A stretch of 34,850 nt of DNA from Candidatus Methylopumilus universalis (GTDB lineage Bacteria > Pseudomonadota > Gammaproteobacteria > Burkholderiales > Methylophilaceae), in the NCBI GenBank assembly GCA_945878605.1, contig CAMCTR010000004.1:1-34850 (forward strand), read 5' to 3'. The notes under the pieces were generated by a model. That model saw only the letters and a list, made by a program, of their open reading frames with translations, searched no databases and was not told the origin of the DNA. Below, one piece after another: positions 8,464-19,279 of the stretch; position 1 is the first letter of the stretch, and each line of letters opens with the position of its first letter. A program made the position numbers and the translations under genes.

Positions 8464-9711
8464 TTAAGCGCCGTAAACTGGGAACTGTGAAGTCATCGCG
8501 TGTACTTTTGCTTTGGTTGCCGCAATCACTGCTTCGTCGGTTGGATTGTCCAATACGTCAGCAATCAAATTAGCGACTTGACGTGCCTCTTCTTCTTTAA
8601 AGCCCCGTGTAGTAATCGCTGGTGAGCCAATACGAATGCCAGAAGTCACAAATGGGCTTTCTGGATCGTTAGGGATAGAGTTTTTGTTCACAGTGATGTG
8701 TGCTAAACCCAAAGCCGCATCCGCCGCTTTACCAGTTAAGCCTTTTGGACGTAAATCCACCAAGAAAACGTGTGACTCAGTGCGGCCAGAGATAATGCGT
8801 AAGCCTCTTTTTGCAAGCGCTTCTGCCATCACGCTCGCGTTCTTCAACACTTGCGTTTGATAAGTTTTAAATTCTGGTTGCAAGGCTTCTAAGAAAGCCA
8901 CTGCTTTACCGGCAATCACGTGCATTAACGGGCCGCCTTGCAAGCCAGGGAATACGTATGAATTGATTGATTTTTCAAATTCAGCTTTAGCCAAAATAAT
9001 GCCGCCGCGCGGGCCACGTAATGTTTTATGGGTGGTTGAAGTCACAAAGTCAGCGTGAGGCACTGGATTAGGATAAACGCCGCCAGCAATTAAGCCTGAG
9101 TAATGCGCCATATCCACCATGAAGTACGCGCCTACCTTTTTAGCAATCGCCGCCATACGTTCCCAGTCGAAACGAAGTGAGTAAGCAGAAGCGCCGCCAA
9201 TCAATAGCTTTGGTTTGCATTCAATCGCAATACGTTCCATTTCGTCGTAATCGATTTCTTCTTTATCGTTTAAGCCATAAGGCACGATGTTGAAAAGCTT
9301 GCCTGACAAGTTGGCAGGTGAGCCGTGTGTTAAATGGCCGCCGTGACCAAGGTTCATGCCCATCACGGTATCGCCTGGTTTTAAAATAGAGAAGTAAACC
9401 GCTTGATTAGCTTGTGAGCCAGAGTGTGGTTGCACGTTCGCGTATTCAGCGCCGTATAGTTTTTTAATACGCTCAATCGCGAGTTTTTCAACTTCGTCCA
9501 CGTATTCACAGCCGCCGTAAAAGCGTTTGCCTGGATAGCCTTCAGCATATTTGTTGGTGAGTTGTGAGCCTTGCACTTCCATCACCGCAGGGCTGGTGTA
9601 ATTTTCAGAAGCAATCAACTCTATATGTTCGTCTTGGCGCACGCGCTCAAGTTCTACATATTTTGCTAAATCAGGATCTACAGCACTCAAGGTTTTTGCT
9701 CGGCTAAACAT
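8464..9711 (-). CDS. glyA: Serine hydroxymethyltransferase
   Basis: [47 protein letters not shown] lysine region [14 protein letters not shown]. Confidence 0.98.
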   Translation of the reverse strand: MFSRAKTLSAVDPDLAKYVELERVRQDEHIELIASENYTSPAVMEVQGSQLTNKYAEGYPGKRFYGGCEYVDEVEKLAIERIKKLYGAEYANVQPHSGSQANQAVYFSILKPGDTVMGMNLGHGGHLTHGSPANLSGKLFNIVPYGLNDKEEIDYDEMERIAIECKPKLLIGGASAYSLRFDWERMAAIAKKVGAYFMVDMAHYSGLIAGGVYPNPVPHADFVTSTTHKTLRGPRGGIILAKAEFEKSINSYVFPGLQGGPLMHVIAGKAVAFLEALQPEFKTYQTQVLKNASVMAEALAKRGLRIISGRTESHVFLVDLRPKGLTGKAADAALGLAHITVNKNSIPNDPESPFVTSGIRIGSPAITTRGFKEEEARQVANLIADVLDNPTDEAVIAATKAKVHAMTSQFPVYGA

Positions 9712-9844
9712 AATTCACTTTCTCTAAAGGCTTAAAAAATAATTTCACCACTTTATCATATTGGATGTGATTTTACCCCACCTCTTGACCGCATCCACGC
9801 GGTATAATTCAAGCCAATATTGAATATTTTCTGAGGTAACCAAG

Positions 9845-10036
9845 ATGAAATGGACTGATGTACAAACAATTGCAGAAGCTTTATACGATGCGCACCCTGA
9901 TGTTGACCCTAAAGTCATTCGATTTACCGATTTGCATGCTTGGGTGATGGCTTTAGATGGGTTTGTTGATGAGCCAAACAAATCCAATGAAAAAATTTTA
10001 GAGGCTATTCAACTCGCTTGGATTGATGAAGTTTAA
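9845..10036 (+). CDS. iscX: Fe-S assembly protein IscX
   Basis: 63 aa, acidic: [62 protein letters not shown]. Confidence 0.92.
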   Translation: MKWTDVQTIAEALYDAHPDVDPKVIRFTDLHAWVMALDGFVDEPNKSNEKILEAIQLAWIDEV

Positions 10037-10038
10037 TC

Positions 10039-11457
10039 ATGCAAATCCCTAAAGAGATTTTTAAAGCCTACGACATTCGCGGCATCGTTGGTAAAACCCT
10101 CACGCCAGAGATTGTTGAAGCCATTGGGCAAGCCCTCGGCTCAGAGGCTTTAGCCAGAAAACAAAACACTATTTGTATTGGGTATGATGGTCGTTTGTCC
10201 GGCCCTGAATTAGCCAGTGCTTTATCAAAAGGGATACGTAAAACAGGGGTGAATGTGATTGGGCTTGGCATGGTCGCCACGCCGATGGTTTACTTCGCGG
10301 CGTATGAGCTAGGCACGGCTTGCGGTGTGATGGTGACAGGCAGCCATAACCCGCCTGATTACAATGGTTTGAAGATGGTATTGGCGGGAGAAACACTCTC
10401 GGGCGAGACCATACAGAGCTTACGAGCACGCATTGAAAATGCTGACTTGGCTATTGCTTCAGATAGCGCTGCTGGCACTGAAAGCTATCACGAAATTGCT
10501 TCTAGCTACATCAATAAAATCACTTCAGATGTAAAACTAGCACGTCCAATGAAAATCACCGTAGATTGTGGTAACGGCGTTGCGGGGGCTTATGCTAAAA
10601 AGCTATATGAAGCGCTTGGATGTGCTGTACAAGAGCTATTTTGTGAGGTGGATGGACATTTCCCTAATCACCATCCAGACCCATCTGTCCCAGAAAACCT
10701 AGCCGACTTAATTGAAGCTTTAGCCAAAGGCGATGCTGAGATAGGCTTGGCTTTTGATGGCGATGGCGACCGTTTGGGAGTGGTCACTAAAGACGGTAAG
10801 ATTATTTACCCAGACCGCCAATTGATGCTCTTTGCGGAAGAAGTGTTAAAGCGCAACCAAGGTGCAACGATTATTTATGATGTGAAATCGACGCGTAACC
10901 TTGCGCCCTGGATTAAAGCGCGCAATGGCAAGCCGCTTATGTGGAAAACAGGCCATTCGCTGGTGAAGGCAAAAATCAAAGAAACCAGTGCTGATTTAGC
11001 AGGCGAGATGAGCGGACACGTGTTTTTTAATGATTTAGTCGATAGCAACAACCCAGATAAAGGCCGCCGCTGGTATGGCTTTGATGATGGCTTTTATTCA
11101 GGCGCACGTTTGCTGGAGATTTTGAGCAAAGTAGCTAACCCAAGTGAAACCTTGAATAACCTGCCTGATAGCGTGAGCACGCCAGAGCAACACATTCAAA
11201 TGCAAGAGGGCGAACCCCATGTGCTGATTGCCGCTTTGCAAAAGTCTGCCAAGTTTGAGGGTGCTACCGAAGTCATTACTATTGACGGCTTGCGTGTGGA
11301 ATATCCCGATGGTTTTGGCCTCATGCGCCCATCCAACACTACGCCGGTGATTGTGCTTCGTTTTGAGGCTGATTCTGAAGACGTTTTGAAGCGTATCCAG
11401 AATGCTTTTAGATTGGTGATTTTAGGTGCGGCACCACAAGTTAAATTTCCTTTTTAG
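10039..11457 (+). CDS. manB: Phosphomannomutase/phosphoglucomutase
   Basis: FKAYDIRGIVGKTLTPE, MVTGSHNPPDYNGLKMV (active-site serine), LAFDGDGDRLGVV, PSNTTPVIVLRFEA. Confidence 0.93.
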   Translation: MQIPKEIFKAYDIRGIVGKTLTPEIVEAIGQALGSEALARKQNTICIGYDGRLSGPELASALSKGIRKTGVNVIGLGMVATPMVYFAAYELGTACGVMVTGSHNPPDYNGLKMVLAGETLSGETIQSLRARIENADLAIASDSAAGTESYHEIASSYINKITSDVKLARPMKITVDCGNGVAGAYAKKLYEALGCAVQELFCEVDGHFPNHHPDPSVPENLADLIEALAKGDAEIGLAFDGDGDRLGVVTKDGKIIYPDRQLMLFAEEVLKRNQGATIIYDVKSTRNLAPWIKARNGKPLMWKTGHSLVKAKIKETSADLAGEMSGHVFFNDLVDSNNPDKGRRWYGFDDGFYSGARLLEILSKVANPSETLNNLPDSVSTPEQHIQMQEGEPHVLIAALQKSAKFEGATEVITIDGLRVEYPDGFGLMRPSNTTPVIVLRFEADSEDVLKRIQNAFRLVILGAAPQVKFPF

Positions 11458-13208
11458 TGTTTCCTAGCATTTACCTTGTGATAAGCCAATAACAATTGCT
11501 TGTGCATCTCGCTGCCTTCCATATTTTCCCCTAGATTATTTAGGCCAAAGTAGCGAGATTGTCGGCTAAGCAATTGCTGTGCTTGTTGTAAGGTTTCGAC
11601 GCCGTACATAAGTGCTAAATTAGCGTTAAATGGCTTGGTGTGGTCTAGCTCAGCCATTTCTTGAAGTTGTACCAAGTCTGCAATACAGCGATAAACGCGG
11701 GCGCGTTTTTCTGGTAGCTCGCCAAATTGGCTAATCCAATCACAGCCTTCTAAAATCACCTCAACATCACCCACGGCTAAGCCTAGCAGGGCCTTTAGCT
11801 CGCCAACACGTAAATCAGCCCAAACGCTACCAGCATCTGCCGCAAGGCCAATTAATGTCGTTACCGGGAGTTCATCTGCTAGCTCAAGGTCTAGCAAGTT
11901 TTCTAGAAGCTCAGCACTTTCTTCTTGTGTCAGGTCTTGGGTGCGCAGCAAGCCATGGCGAACCAAGTTACCGACGGTATTGTTTTCCCATTCGAGCTCT
12001 TCCACAGGGTAGATTTCAGACATGCCGGGTACAAAAATGCGACAAGCATAGACGTCCAAATGAGTGAAGTCTGAAATGTAAATCTCATGACCACTGGCAT
12101 GGATAGAATCGCAACACCATTGGTAGTCCTCATCTGTTGTGGTGCCAAAATTCCAATCTACAAATTCAACATCTGGCGTATCTCGGAGGAAATTCCAGCT
12201 AATTACCCCGCTTGAATCCACAAAGTGGATTTCTAAGTTTTGCGAGTCGGCGATTTCTTCCATATCAAAACCTGGCGCGACAAAGTTTTTAAGACCATCA
12301 ATTGCCCGACCTTGTAGTAACTCGGTTAATGCACGCTCTAGCGCCACTTCAAAGCGAGGGTGGGCACCAAAGCTTGCGAAACAACCTTGGTCTTCAGGGT
12401 GCAAAAGGGTAACGTTCATCACAGGGTATTTGCCGCCTAATGAAGCGTCTTTTACCAAGATGCCGTAGCCTGCGTCACGCAAGCCTTTAATGCCAGCGGC
12501 GATGCGTGGGTAGCGTTTAATCACTGCTTCAGGCACATCTGGCAAGCAAATGCCTTCACGAATGATTTTGTATTTAATGTCGCGCTCAAAAATCTCAGCC
12601 AACGCTTGAGTGCGTGCTTCCTTTAGCGTGTTGCCTGCGGACATGCCATTGCTGACATATAAGTTACCAATCAAGTTTACAGGGAAGAAAGCCACTTCAT
12701 CATCACGCAAACGCGTGTATGGAATAGCGCAAATGCCACGCTTGGCGTTGCCTGAATTTAGGTCAATTAGTTTAGTCGCTGAAACAGTGCCTTCGGGGTT
12801 ATAAAATTTGTGTAGCTCTTTGTTGAGCAAGCCAACAGGCCAGGCATCGCCAGCGAGCGGAAACCATTTTTCATTTGGGTAGTGCACATAATCTTGATTG
12901 CTAATGGCTTTGCCTAAGTAAAAATGCGTCCAAAAGTAATTAGTGCTGAGGCGCTCAAAGTATTCACCAAGCGCACTCGCTCTTGCCGCTAGCTGTGATG
13001 CGCCTTTGCCATTGCTAAATAAACGTGTGCAATCACGGTCTGTGACGTGCACTGACCAAATGCTCTCGATTTCATTGAGCCAGGAACGCTCTTCTACATG
13101 AAAGCCGATATCCAGCAGCTTGGCTTGTAGCGTTTTAATCGAATATTCAAGCGAAGCATCTTTGCTTGGAATAAAGGTTTCGGTGCTGGCGTGAGGTGTG
13201 TTTTGCAT
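11454..13208 (-). CDS. ycaO: E. coli-type YcaO (ATP-dependent YcaO domain plus C-terminal extension)
   Basis: NGKGASQLAARASALGEYFERLSTNYFW, LYVSNGMSAGNTLKEARTQALAEIFERD, SFGAHPRFEVALERALTELLQGR, HLDVYACRIFVPGMSEIYP. Start chosen at the internal Met (MQNTPHASTETFIPSKDA); the ORF track begins 60 nt upstream. Confidence 0.92.
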   Translation of the reverse strand: MQNTPHASTETFIPSKDASLEYSIKTLQAKLLDIGFHVEERSWLNEIESIWSVHVTDRDCTRLFSNGKGASQLAARASALGEYFERLSTNYFWTHFYLGKAISNQDYVHYPNEKWFPLAGDAWPVGLLNKELHKFYNPEGTVSATKLIDLNSGNAKRGICAIPYTRLRDDEVAFFPVNLIGNLYVSNGMSAGNTLKEARTQALAEIFERDIKYKIIREGICLPDVPEAVIKRYPRIAAGIKGLRDAGYGILVKDASLGGKYPVMNVTLLHPEDQGCFASFGAHPRFEVALERALTELLQGRAIDGLKNFVAPGFDMEEIADSQNLEIHFVDSSGVISWNFLRDTPDVEFVDWNFGTTTDEDYQWCCDSIHASGHEIYISDFTHLDVYACRIFVPGMSEIYPVEELEWENNTVGNLVRHGLLRTQDLTQEESAELLENLLDLELADELPVTTLIGLAADAGSVWADLRVGELKALLGLAVGDVEVILEGCDWISQFGELPEKRARVYRCIADLVQLQEMAELDHTKPFNANLALMYGVETLQQAQQLLSRQSRYFGLNNLGENMEGSEMHKQLLLAYHKVNARKH

Positions 13209-13283
13209 AGCGTGGCTTTCAAGCAAAAGAAATAAAAAATGGGCGCCAGCATAGCACGGCCTTGTCAAATTTAAGTGAGATTG

Positions 13284-14930
<1,647 letters not shown>

Positions 14931-14945
14931 TTATTGTTTCTCAGG

Positions 14946-14974
14946 TTGACACTCACCTGCTTTAACTTGATAAT
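14946..14974 (+). promoter_or_regulatory. Sigma-70 promoter of tRNA-Lys
   Basis: TTGACA (14946-14951), 17-bp spacer, GATAAT (14969-14974). GC-rich discriminator-like sequence follows; the mature tRNA starts at 15004. Confidence 0.8.
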
Positions 14975-15003
14975 TTGCCGGCGGTCTTAATAACGCATTC
15001 AAT

Positions 15004-15079
15004 GGGAGATTAGCTCAGTTGGTAGAGCAGTGGACTCTTAATCCATTTGTCGGGGGTTCGACCCCCCCATCTCCCACCA
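15004..15079 (+). tRNA. tRNA-Lys (anticodon CTT)
   Basis: 76-nt cloverleaf with CCA. Acceptor GGGAGAT/ATCTCCC, anticodon arm GTGGA-CTCTTAA-TCCAT, T-arm GGGGG-TTCGACC-CCCCC. Confidence 0.97.
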
Positions 15080-15094
15080 TATTTAGTATTAATT

Positions 15095-15126
15095 AAATGG
15101 CTAGTTAATCAGTAGCCATTTTTTTT
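15095..15126 (+). terminator. Rho-independent terminator of tRNA-Lys
   Basis: aaatggcta-gttaatcag-tagccattt (9-bp perfect stem) within a T8 tract. Confidence 0.88.
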
Positions 15127-15258
15127 GACGATAACTTCACTGTATTTCTTCCTCAAGATTTTAAGCTTTTCCTTTATCTTTGCGTTAGTTTTATTGATTG
15201 GACGCATCAATTGGAATAATGTCATCTATTAGTCATATACTTCCACTATAATGGAAAT

Positions 15259-15594
15259 ATGGAAAATATAACCGCCGTCAAAGCATTCTTAGCATTGGGG
15301 CAGGAAAGTCGCCTTAATGTATTTCGTCTGATTGTTCAAAAAGGCGATGTGGGTCTTACGCCTAAAGACATTATCGAAAAACTAGGTATTCCTAACGCAA
15401 CGCTCAGCTTTCATCTAAAAGAGTTAGTTCAAGCAGATTTGATTGGTGTCGATCGTGTCAGCCGAAATCTGTTCTATCGCCCCAACCCAACCATTATTTA
15501 TGATTTAAGCAGGTTCTTAATGGAAAATTGCTGTGGTGGTGAAAGTTGTGCTCCTCAAATCATGATTAATGAAATAAGTAAGTCAGGTCGATAA
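15259..15594 (+). CDS. arsR: ArsR family transcriptional regulator
   Basis: Winged-HTH ALGQESRLNVFRLIVQKGDVGLTPKDIIEKLGIPNATLSFHLKELVQADLI. C-terminal cysteine cluster ENCCGGESC. First gene of an ars operon. Confidence 0.93.
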   Translation: MENITAVKAFLALGQESRLNVFRLIVQKGDVGLTPKDIIEKLGIPNATLSFHLKELVQADLIGVDRVSRNLFYRPNPTIIYDLSRFLMENCCGGESCAPQIMINEISKSGR

Positions 15595-16082
15595 TGAAGC
15601 AATACAACATTCTTTTTCTTTGTACGCATAACTCTTCTCGCTCTATTTTGGGCGAAGCTTTGGCTTCCACCCATGCTAGTGGTCATTTTGTTGGCTACTC
15701 AGCGGGCTCAACACCTGGCAATACGATTAATCCAATCGCGGAATCGCTTGCGCTTGAAATGGGTTATGCAAAAGAAAAGATGTTTTCCAAAAGCTGGGAT
15801 GTTTTTGCCAAACCAGATGTGCCACAAATGGATTTGATTATTACCGTTTGCGATAGCGCGGCAAGTGAAGCTTGCCCTGTATGGATTGGCCATCCAGCAA
15901 CCGCGCACTGGGGCTTCCCAGACCCATCCAAAGTAGCGGGCAACATGGTTGAGAGAAAAGATGCGTTTATTGCTGTCATGAATGGATTAAAAAAACGGCT
16001 AGATTTATTCGCTGCATTACCACTAGAAAAACTCGATGCCTTAAGCATTCAAACCGAATTAAGAAAGTTAGCAGAACTATGA
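15594..16082 (+). CDS. arsC: Arsenate reductase, low-molecular-weight PTP type
   Basis: P-loop [46 protein letters not shown]. Start overlaps the arsR stop (TAATG). Confidence 0.95.
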   Translation: MKQYNILFLCTHNSSRSILGEALASTHASGHFVGYSAGSTPGNTINPIAESLALEMGYAKEKMFSKSWDVFAKPDVPQMDLIITVCDSAASEACPVWIGHPATAHWGFPDPSKVAGNMVERKDAFIAVMNGLKKRLDLFAALPLEKLDALSIQTELRKLAEL

Positions 16083-17119
16083 GCCAAATCACCCAAAAAC
16101 TGTCATTCTTAGATCGCTATTTAACTTTATGGATATTTGCCGCGATGGCGCTGGGAATTGGGCTGGGATACTTCATTCCTGGTGTTGAGGGCTTTGTTAA
16201 TCAATTTCAAAGCGGCACAACCAATATCCCGATCGCGATTGGTTTGATACTCATGATGTATCCGCCGTTTGCGAAGGTAAAATATGAAGAATTGCCTGAT
16301 GTGTTTAAAGATAAGCAGGTGTTTGGTTTAGCGATCCTGCTTAACTGGATAGTCGCGCCAACACTCATGTTTTTGTTGGCGATTACTTTTGTACCGAATC
16401 AGCCTGAGTACATGGCTGGGTTGATTTTAATTGGCATTGCCCCTTGTATTGCGATGGTGATTGTGTGGAACGATATTGCTAAAGGCTCGGCAGAGTATGC
16501 GGCAGGATTGGTCGCATTTAATGCGCTTTTCCAAGTGCTATTTTTTAGTCTTTATGCCTACTTTTTCTTGACAGTATTGCCACCTTATTTTGGTTTCACT
16601 GGTTTGGTTGTCAATATTACGATGGGTGAAATTGCTAAAACTGTATTCATCTATTTGGGCATTCCTTGCATTGCTGGTTTTCTGACCAGATTCGTGATGC
16701 TAAAGTTTGTGTCAAAAAATTGGTATCAACACAACTTCGTGCCCAAGATAGGCAAGCTCACTTTGATTGCATTGTTGTTCACTATCTTGGTGATGTTTAG
16801 CCTCAAAGGGCAATTAATCCTTCAATTGCCTATGGATGTTGTCACCATCGCGATCCCTTTGCTGATTTACTTTGCGGTGATGTTTTTAATCACCTTTGTC
16901 ATCACAGTCGGAATGGACGTTGATTACAAGCGCTGTTGCACGCTGTCATTTACTGCCGCGAGCAATAACTTTGAGCTTGCCATTGCAGTTGCAATTGCAG
17001 TGTTTGGAATTAATTCAGGTGCCGCATTTGCAGCGGTAATTGGCCCGTTAGTGGAGGTGCCGATGATGGTGGGTTTGGTTTCAGTTGCTTTATGGATTAA
17101 AAGCCGATATTTCAAATAG
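16079..17119 (+). CDS. acr3: ACR3-family arsenite efflux transporter
   Basis: Multi-[51 protein letters not shown] (conserved Cys), [44 protein letters not shown] overlap with arsC. Confidence 0.96.
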   Translation: MSQITQKLSFLDRYLTLWIFAAMALGIGLGYFIPGVEGFVNQFQSGTTNIPIAIGLILMMYPPFAKVKYEELPDVFKDKQVFGLAILLNWIVAPTLMFLLAITFVPNQPEYMAGLILIGIAPCIAMVIVWNDIAKGSAEYAAGLVAFNALFQVLFFSLYAYFFLTVLPPYFGFTGLVVNITMGEIAKTVFIYLGIPCIAGFLTRFVMLKFVSKNWYQHNFVPKIGKLTLIALLFTILVMFSLKGQLILQLPMDVVTIAIPLLIYFAVMFLITFVITVGMDVDYKRCCTLSFTAASNNFELAIAVAIAVFGINSGAAFAAVIGPLVEVPMMVGLVSVALWIKSRYFK

Positions 17120-17145
17120 CGGCTCTTTTTAAAGTATTTGAATGC

Positions 17146-17400
17146 TTATGCGCTTCGCTTTTGACGCAGTTGCGATCTCACAAAGTCAATATTGATGCGC
17201 AGTTCGAAGATATACTGCGAGAAGCTAATCGGCAATTTCATACCCCCAACCCTATCCTCAATATCATCTAGTTTTTTATCAAAAAACGACCAGTCTTCAA
17301 TATCGACTTCTTGTTTGATTTGCATTTCAAGAAAACGTAGTTCGCCGTAGTATTTAAATAACCGGAATTTCAAAACCAATTGTAAGCAGCGGGGATTAGC
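17146..17400 (-). pseudogene. Probable 3' remnant of a TAXI-family TRAP transporter solute-receptor-like gene
   Basis: 77-aa frame MVLKFRLFKYYGELRFLEMQIKQ...LDDIEDRVGGMKLPISFSQYIFELRINIDFVRSQL resembles the cytoplasmic C-terminal tail of TAXI-type receptors. No SBP domain upstream: a stop lies at about 17401 and nhaD begins immediately after. Confidence 0.5.
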
Positions 17401-17412
17401 CTAATCAATGAA

Positions 17413-18690
17413 TTACTGGGTTAAATTATATTGAATAATATAAGCTGCAATACCAGCAAAATAACCGATTAATGCTAACCAACTTATTTTTTTAACGTAC
17501 CAGAAGAATGGAATTTTTTCTAAGCCCATTGCCGCAACGCCAGCCGCTGAGCCAATGATTAAAATAGAGCCACCAGTTCCTGCGCAATACGCCATAAACT
17601 CCCATAAAAAGCTATCAGCTGGGTATTGCGCTAAATCGTACATTCCCATTGAGGCAGCAACGAGCGGCACATTGTCGACAATTGCGCTGAGCAAGCCTAA
17701 TAGCGTCACAATTAAATCTTGGCGGCCAATGGCTTTATCTAACATGCCTGCAAATGACTGCAGGATATGGCTATGCTCTAGGGTGGCCACTGCTAAAAGA
17801 ATGCCGATAAAGAAAACGATGGATGACATATCAATCTGCTTTAGCGCATGGACAAGGGTAAGCTCTTCTTTTTCTGAGTCATCTTTTTTGAAGTGCATTA
17901 AGTCGCCAATCAGCCAAAGAAATCCTAAGCCAAATAAAATCCCCATAAATGGCGGTAGATGGGTCAGTGTTTTAAAGACTGGCACTAAAATCAAAATACC
18001 GAGACCTGAATAAAAAACTGTGTTGCGTTCAAGCATTGAGGTGTTTGATGTCTTTAACGTATTGGTTGGTGCTGAAATACTTTTGCCGCGCATTGAGTAG
18101 CTAATGACTAATAATGGCGCGAGTAAGTTTACTACTGAAGGAATAAAGAGGCCTTTAATAATGGCCAGTGTTGTGATTTGTCCTCCAATCCAAAGCATAG
18201 TAGTCGTCACGTCCCCAATTGGAGACCAGGCCCCACCGGCGTTGGCAGCAATGACAATAAGCGCTGCAAACAAAAGTCTGTCACTTGGATCTTTTAATAG
18301 CTTTCTGGCGAGTGAAATCATCACAATGGTGGCGGTTAAGTTATCTAAAACTGCACTTAAAAAGAATGTAAGGAGGCTGATAATCCAAAGCAAGGAAACA
18401 AGCTTTGTGGTTTTAATGCGCGATGTAATGACTTCAAAGCCGTTGTGGGCATCAATCACCTCAACGATAGTCATTGCTCCGATTAAAAAGAAAACAATTT
18501 CTGCTGTGGATGCAATTGTTTCGCTGAGTTGGTGCTTGACCAAGATGTGGTCATTAGTCGCAAGTGCGTAAACGGTCCAAAGCAAGCCAGCGCCTAAAAG
18601 TGCCGTGGCTGATTTGTTAATCTTAATAGGGTGCTCGAGTGTTATCGCAAGATAGGTGATGACAAAAATAATAACGAGTGCACTTAACAT
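17413..18690 (-). CDS. nhaD: Na+/H+ antiporter NhaD-type
   Basis: Multi-TM; SAVLDNLTATIVMISLARKLL, ALIVIAANAGGAWSPIGDVTTTMLWIGGQ, AIVDNVPLVAASMGMYDLAQYPADSFLWEFMAYCAGTGGSILIIGSAAGVAAMG. Confidence 0.92.
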   Translation of the reverse strand: MLSALVIIFVITYLAITLEHPIKINKSATALLGAGLLWTVYALATNDHILVKHQLSETIASTAEIVFFLIGAMTIVEVIDAHNGFEVITSRIKTTKLVSLLWIISLLTFFLSAVLDNLTATIVMISLARKLLKDPSDRLLFAALIVIAANAGGAWSPIGDVTTTMLWIGGQITTLAIIKGLFIPSVVNLLAPLLVISYSMRGKSISAPTNTLKTSNTSMLERNTVFYSGLGILILVPVFKTLTHLPPFMGILFGLGFLWLIGDLMHFKKDDSEKEELTLVHALKQIDMSSIVFFIGILLAVATLEHSHILQSFAGMLDKAIGRQDLIVTLLGLLSAIVDNVPLVAASMGMYDLAQYPADSFLWEFMAYCAGTGGSILIIGSAAGVAAMGLEKIPFFWYVKKISWLALIGYFAGIAAYIIQYNLTQ

Positions 18691-18782
18691 GATTTTTTAA
18701 CCGGTCATTAATGAATTAATTTATGTTTTGATTTTAACAGACTAATCCCTTCAACAACTTATACATGGCTGGCCCAATCGAG

Positions 18783-19154
18783 TTATTTGATTGTTGATGT
18801 TGGTATGTACCGTTCACACATGCCGATAAATTCAATCTTCACGTGTGGCTTTCCATTTTTGAATATCTCGTAAGTATCGACTGTGTAACCGGTTAATTTA
18901 TCGATAATTAACTTGCGGTTAAATTTTTTGCTGGTGCATTGAATTGATCTTGGGTCAATGTCGCATTTAATCTTGTCGGTGTAAAACTCGATTTCATTTC
19001 CAACAAAAGCGTAGGTTTTAGAGTCGGGCTCATCAACATGTGGGCCATCGCCTAAGGTGCGTGTGGTGTCACCATCACAGAAGTAGTTGATGTTCTCTGC
19101 TATCGCTGTTGCGCTGAACGCAAACAATAAAATAAGGAAGTGTTGAGGTTTCAT
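18783..19154 (-). CDS. Hypothetical secreted protein
   Basis: N-terminal signal peptide MKPQHFLILLFAFSATAIAENINYFCDGD; four Cys after cleavage; no recognised family. Confidence 0.6.
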   Translation of the reverse strand: MKPQHFLILLFAFSATAIAENINYFCDGDTTRTLGDGPHVDEPDSKTYAFVGNEIEFYTDKIKCDIDPRSIQCTSKKFNRKLIIDKLTGYTVDTYEIFKNGKPHVKIEFIGMCERYIPTSTIK

Positions 19155-19279
19155 AATGCCTTGCTTTTAGGAAGTGCGTAAATCAAGCATGCTAGACTTC
19201 ATCTTACGATAAAATGTCATCTTTAAGCACAAATACCAGCCAGTCATTGATAGCATGTTGATATGACGCACCTACTTCT

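Noticed and set aside
11454-13208. Azoline RiPP cluster around YcaO
   Set aside because: Protein matches the E. coli-type stand-alone YcaO; no partner E1/ThiF-like, dehydrogenase or precursor ORF nearby.
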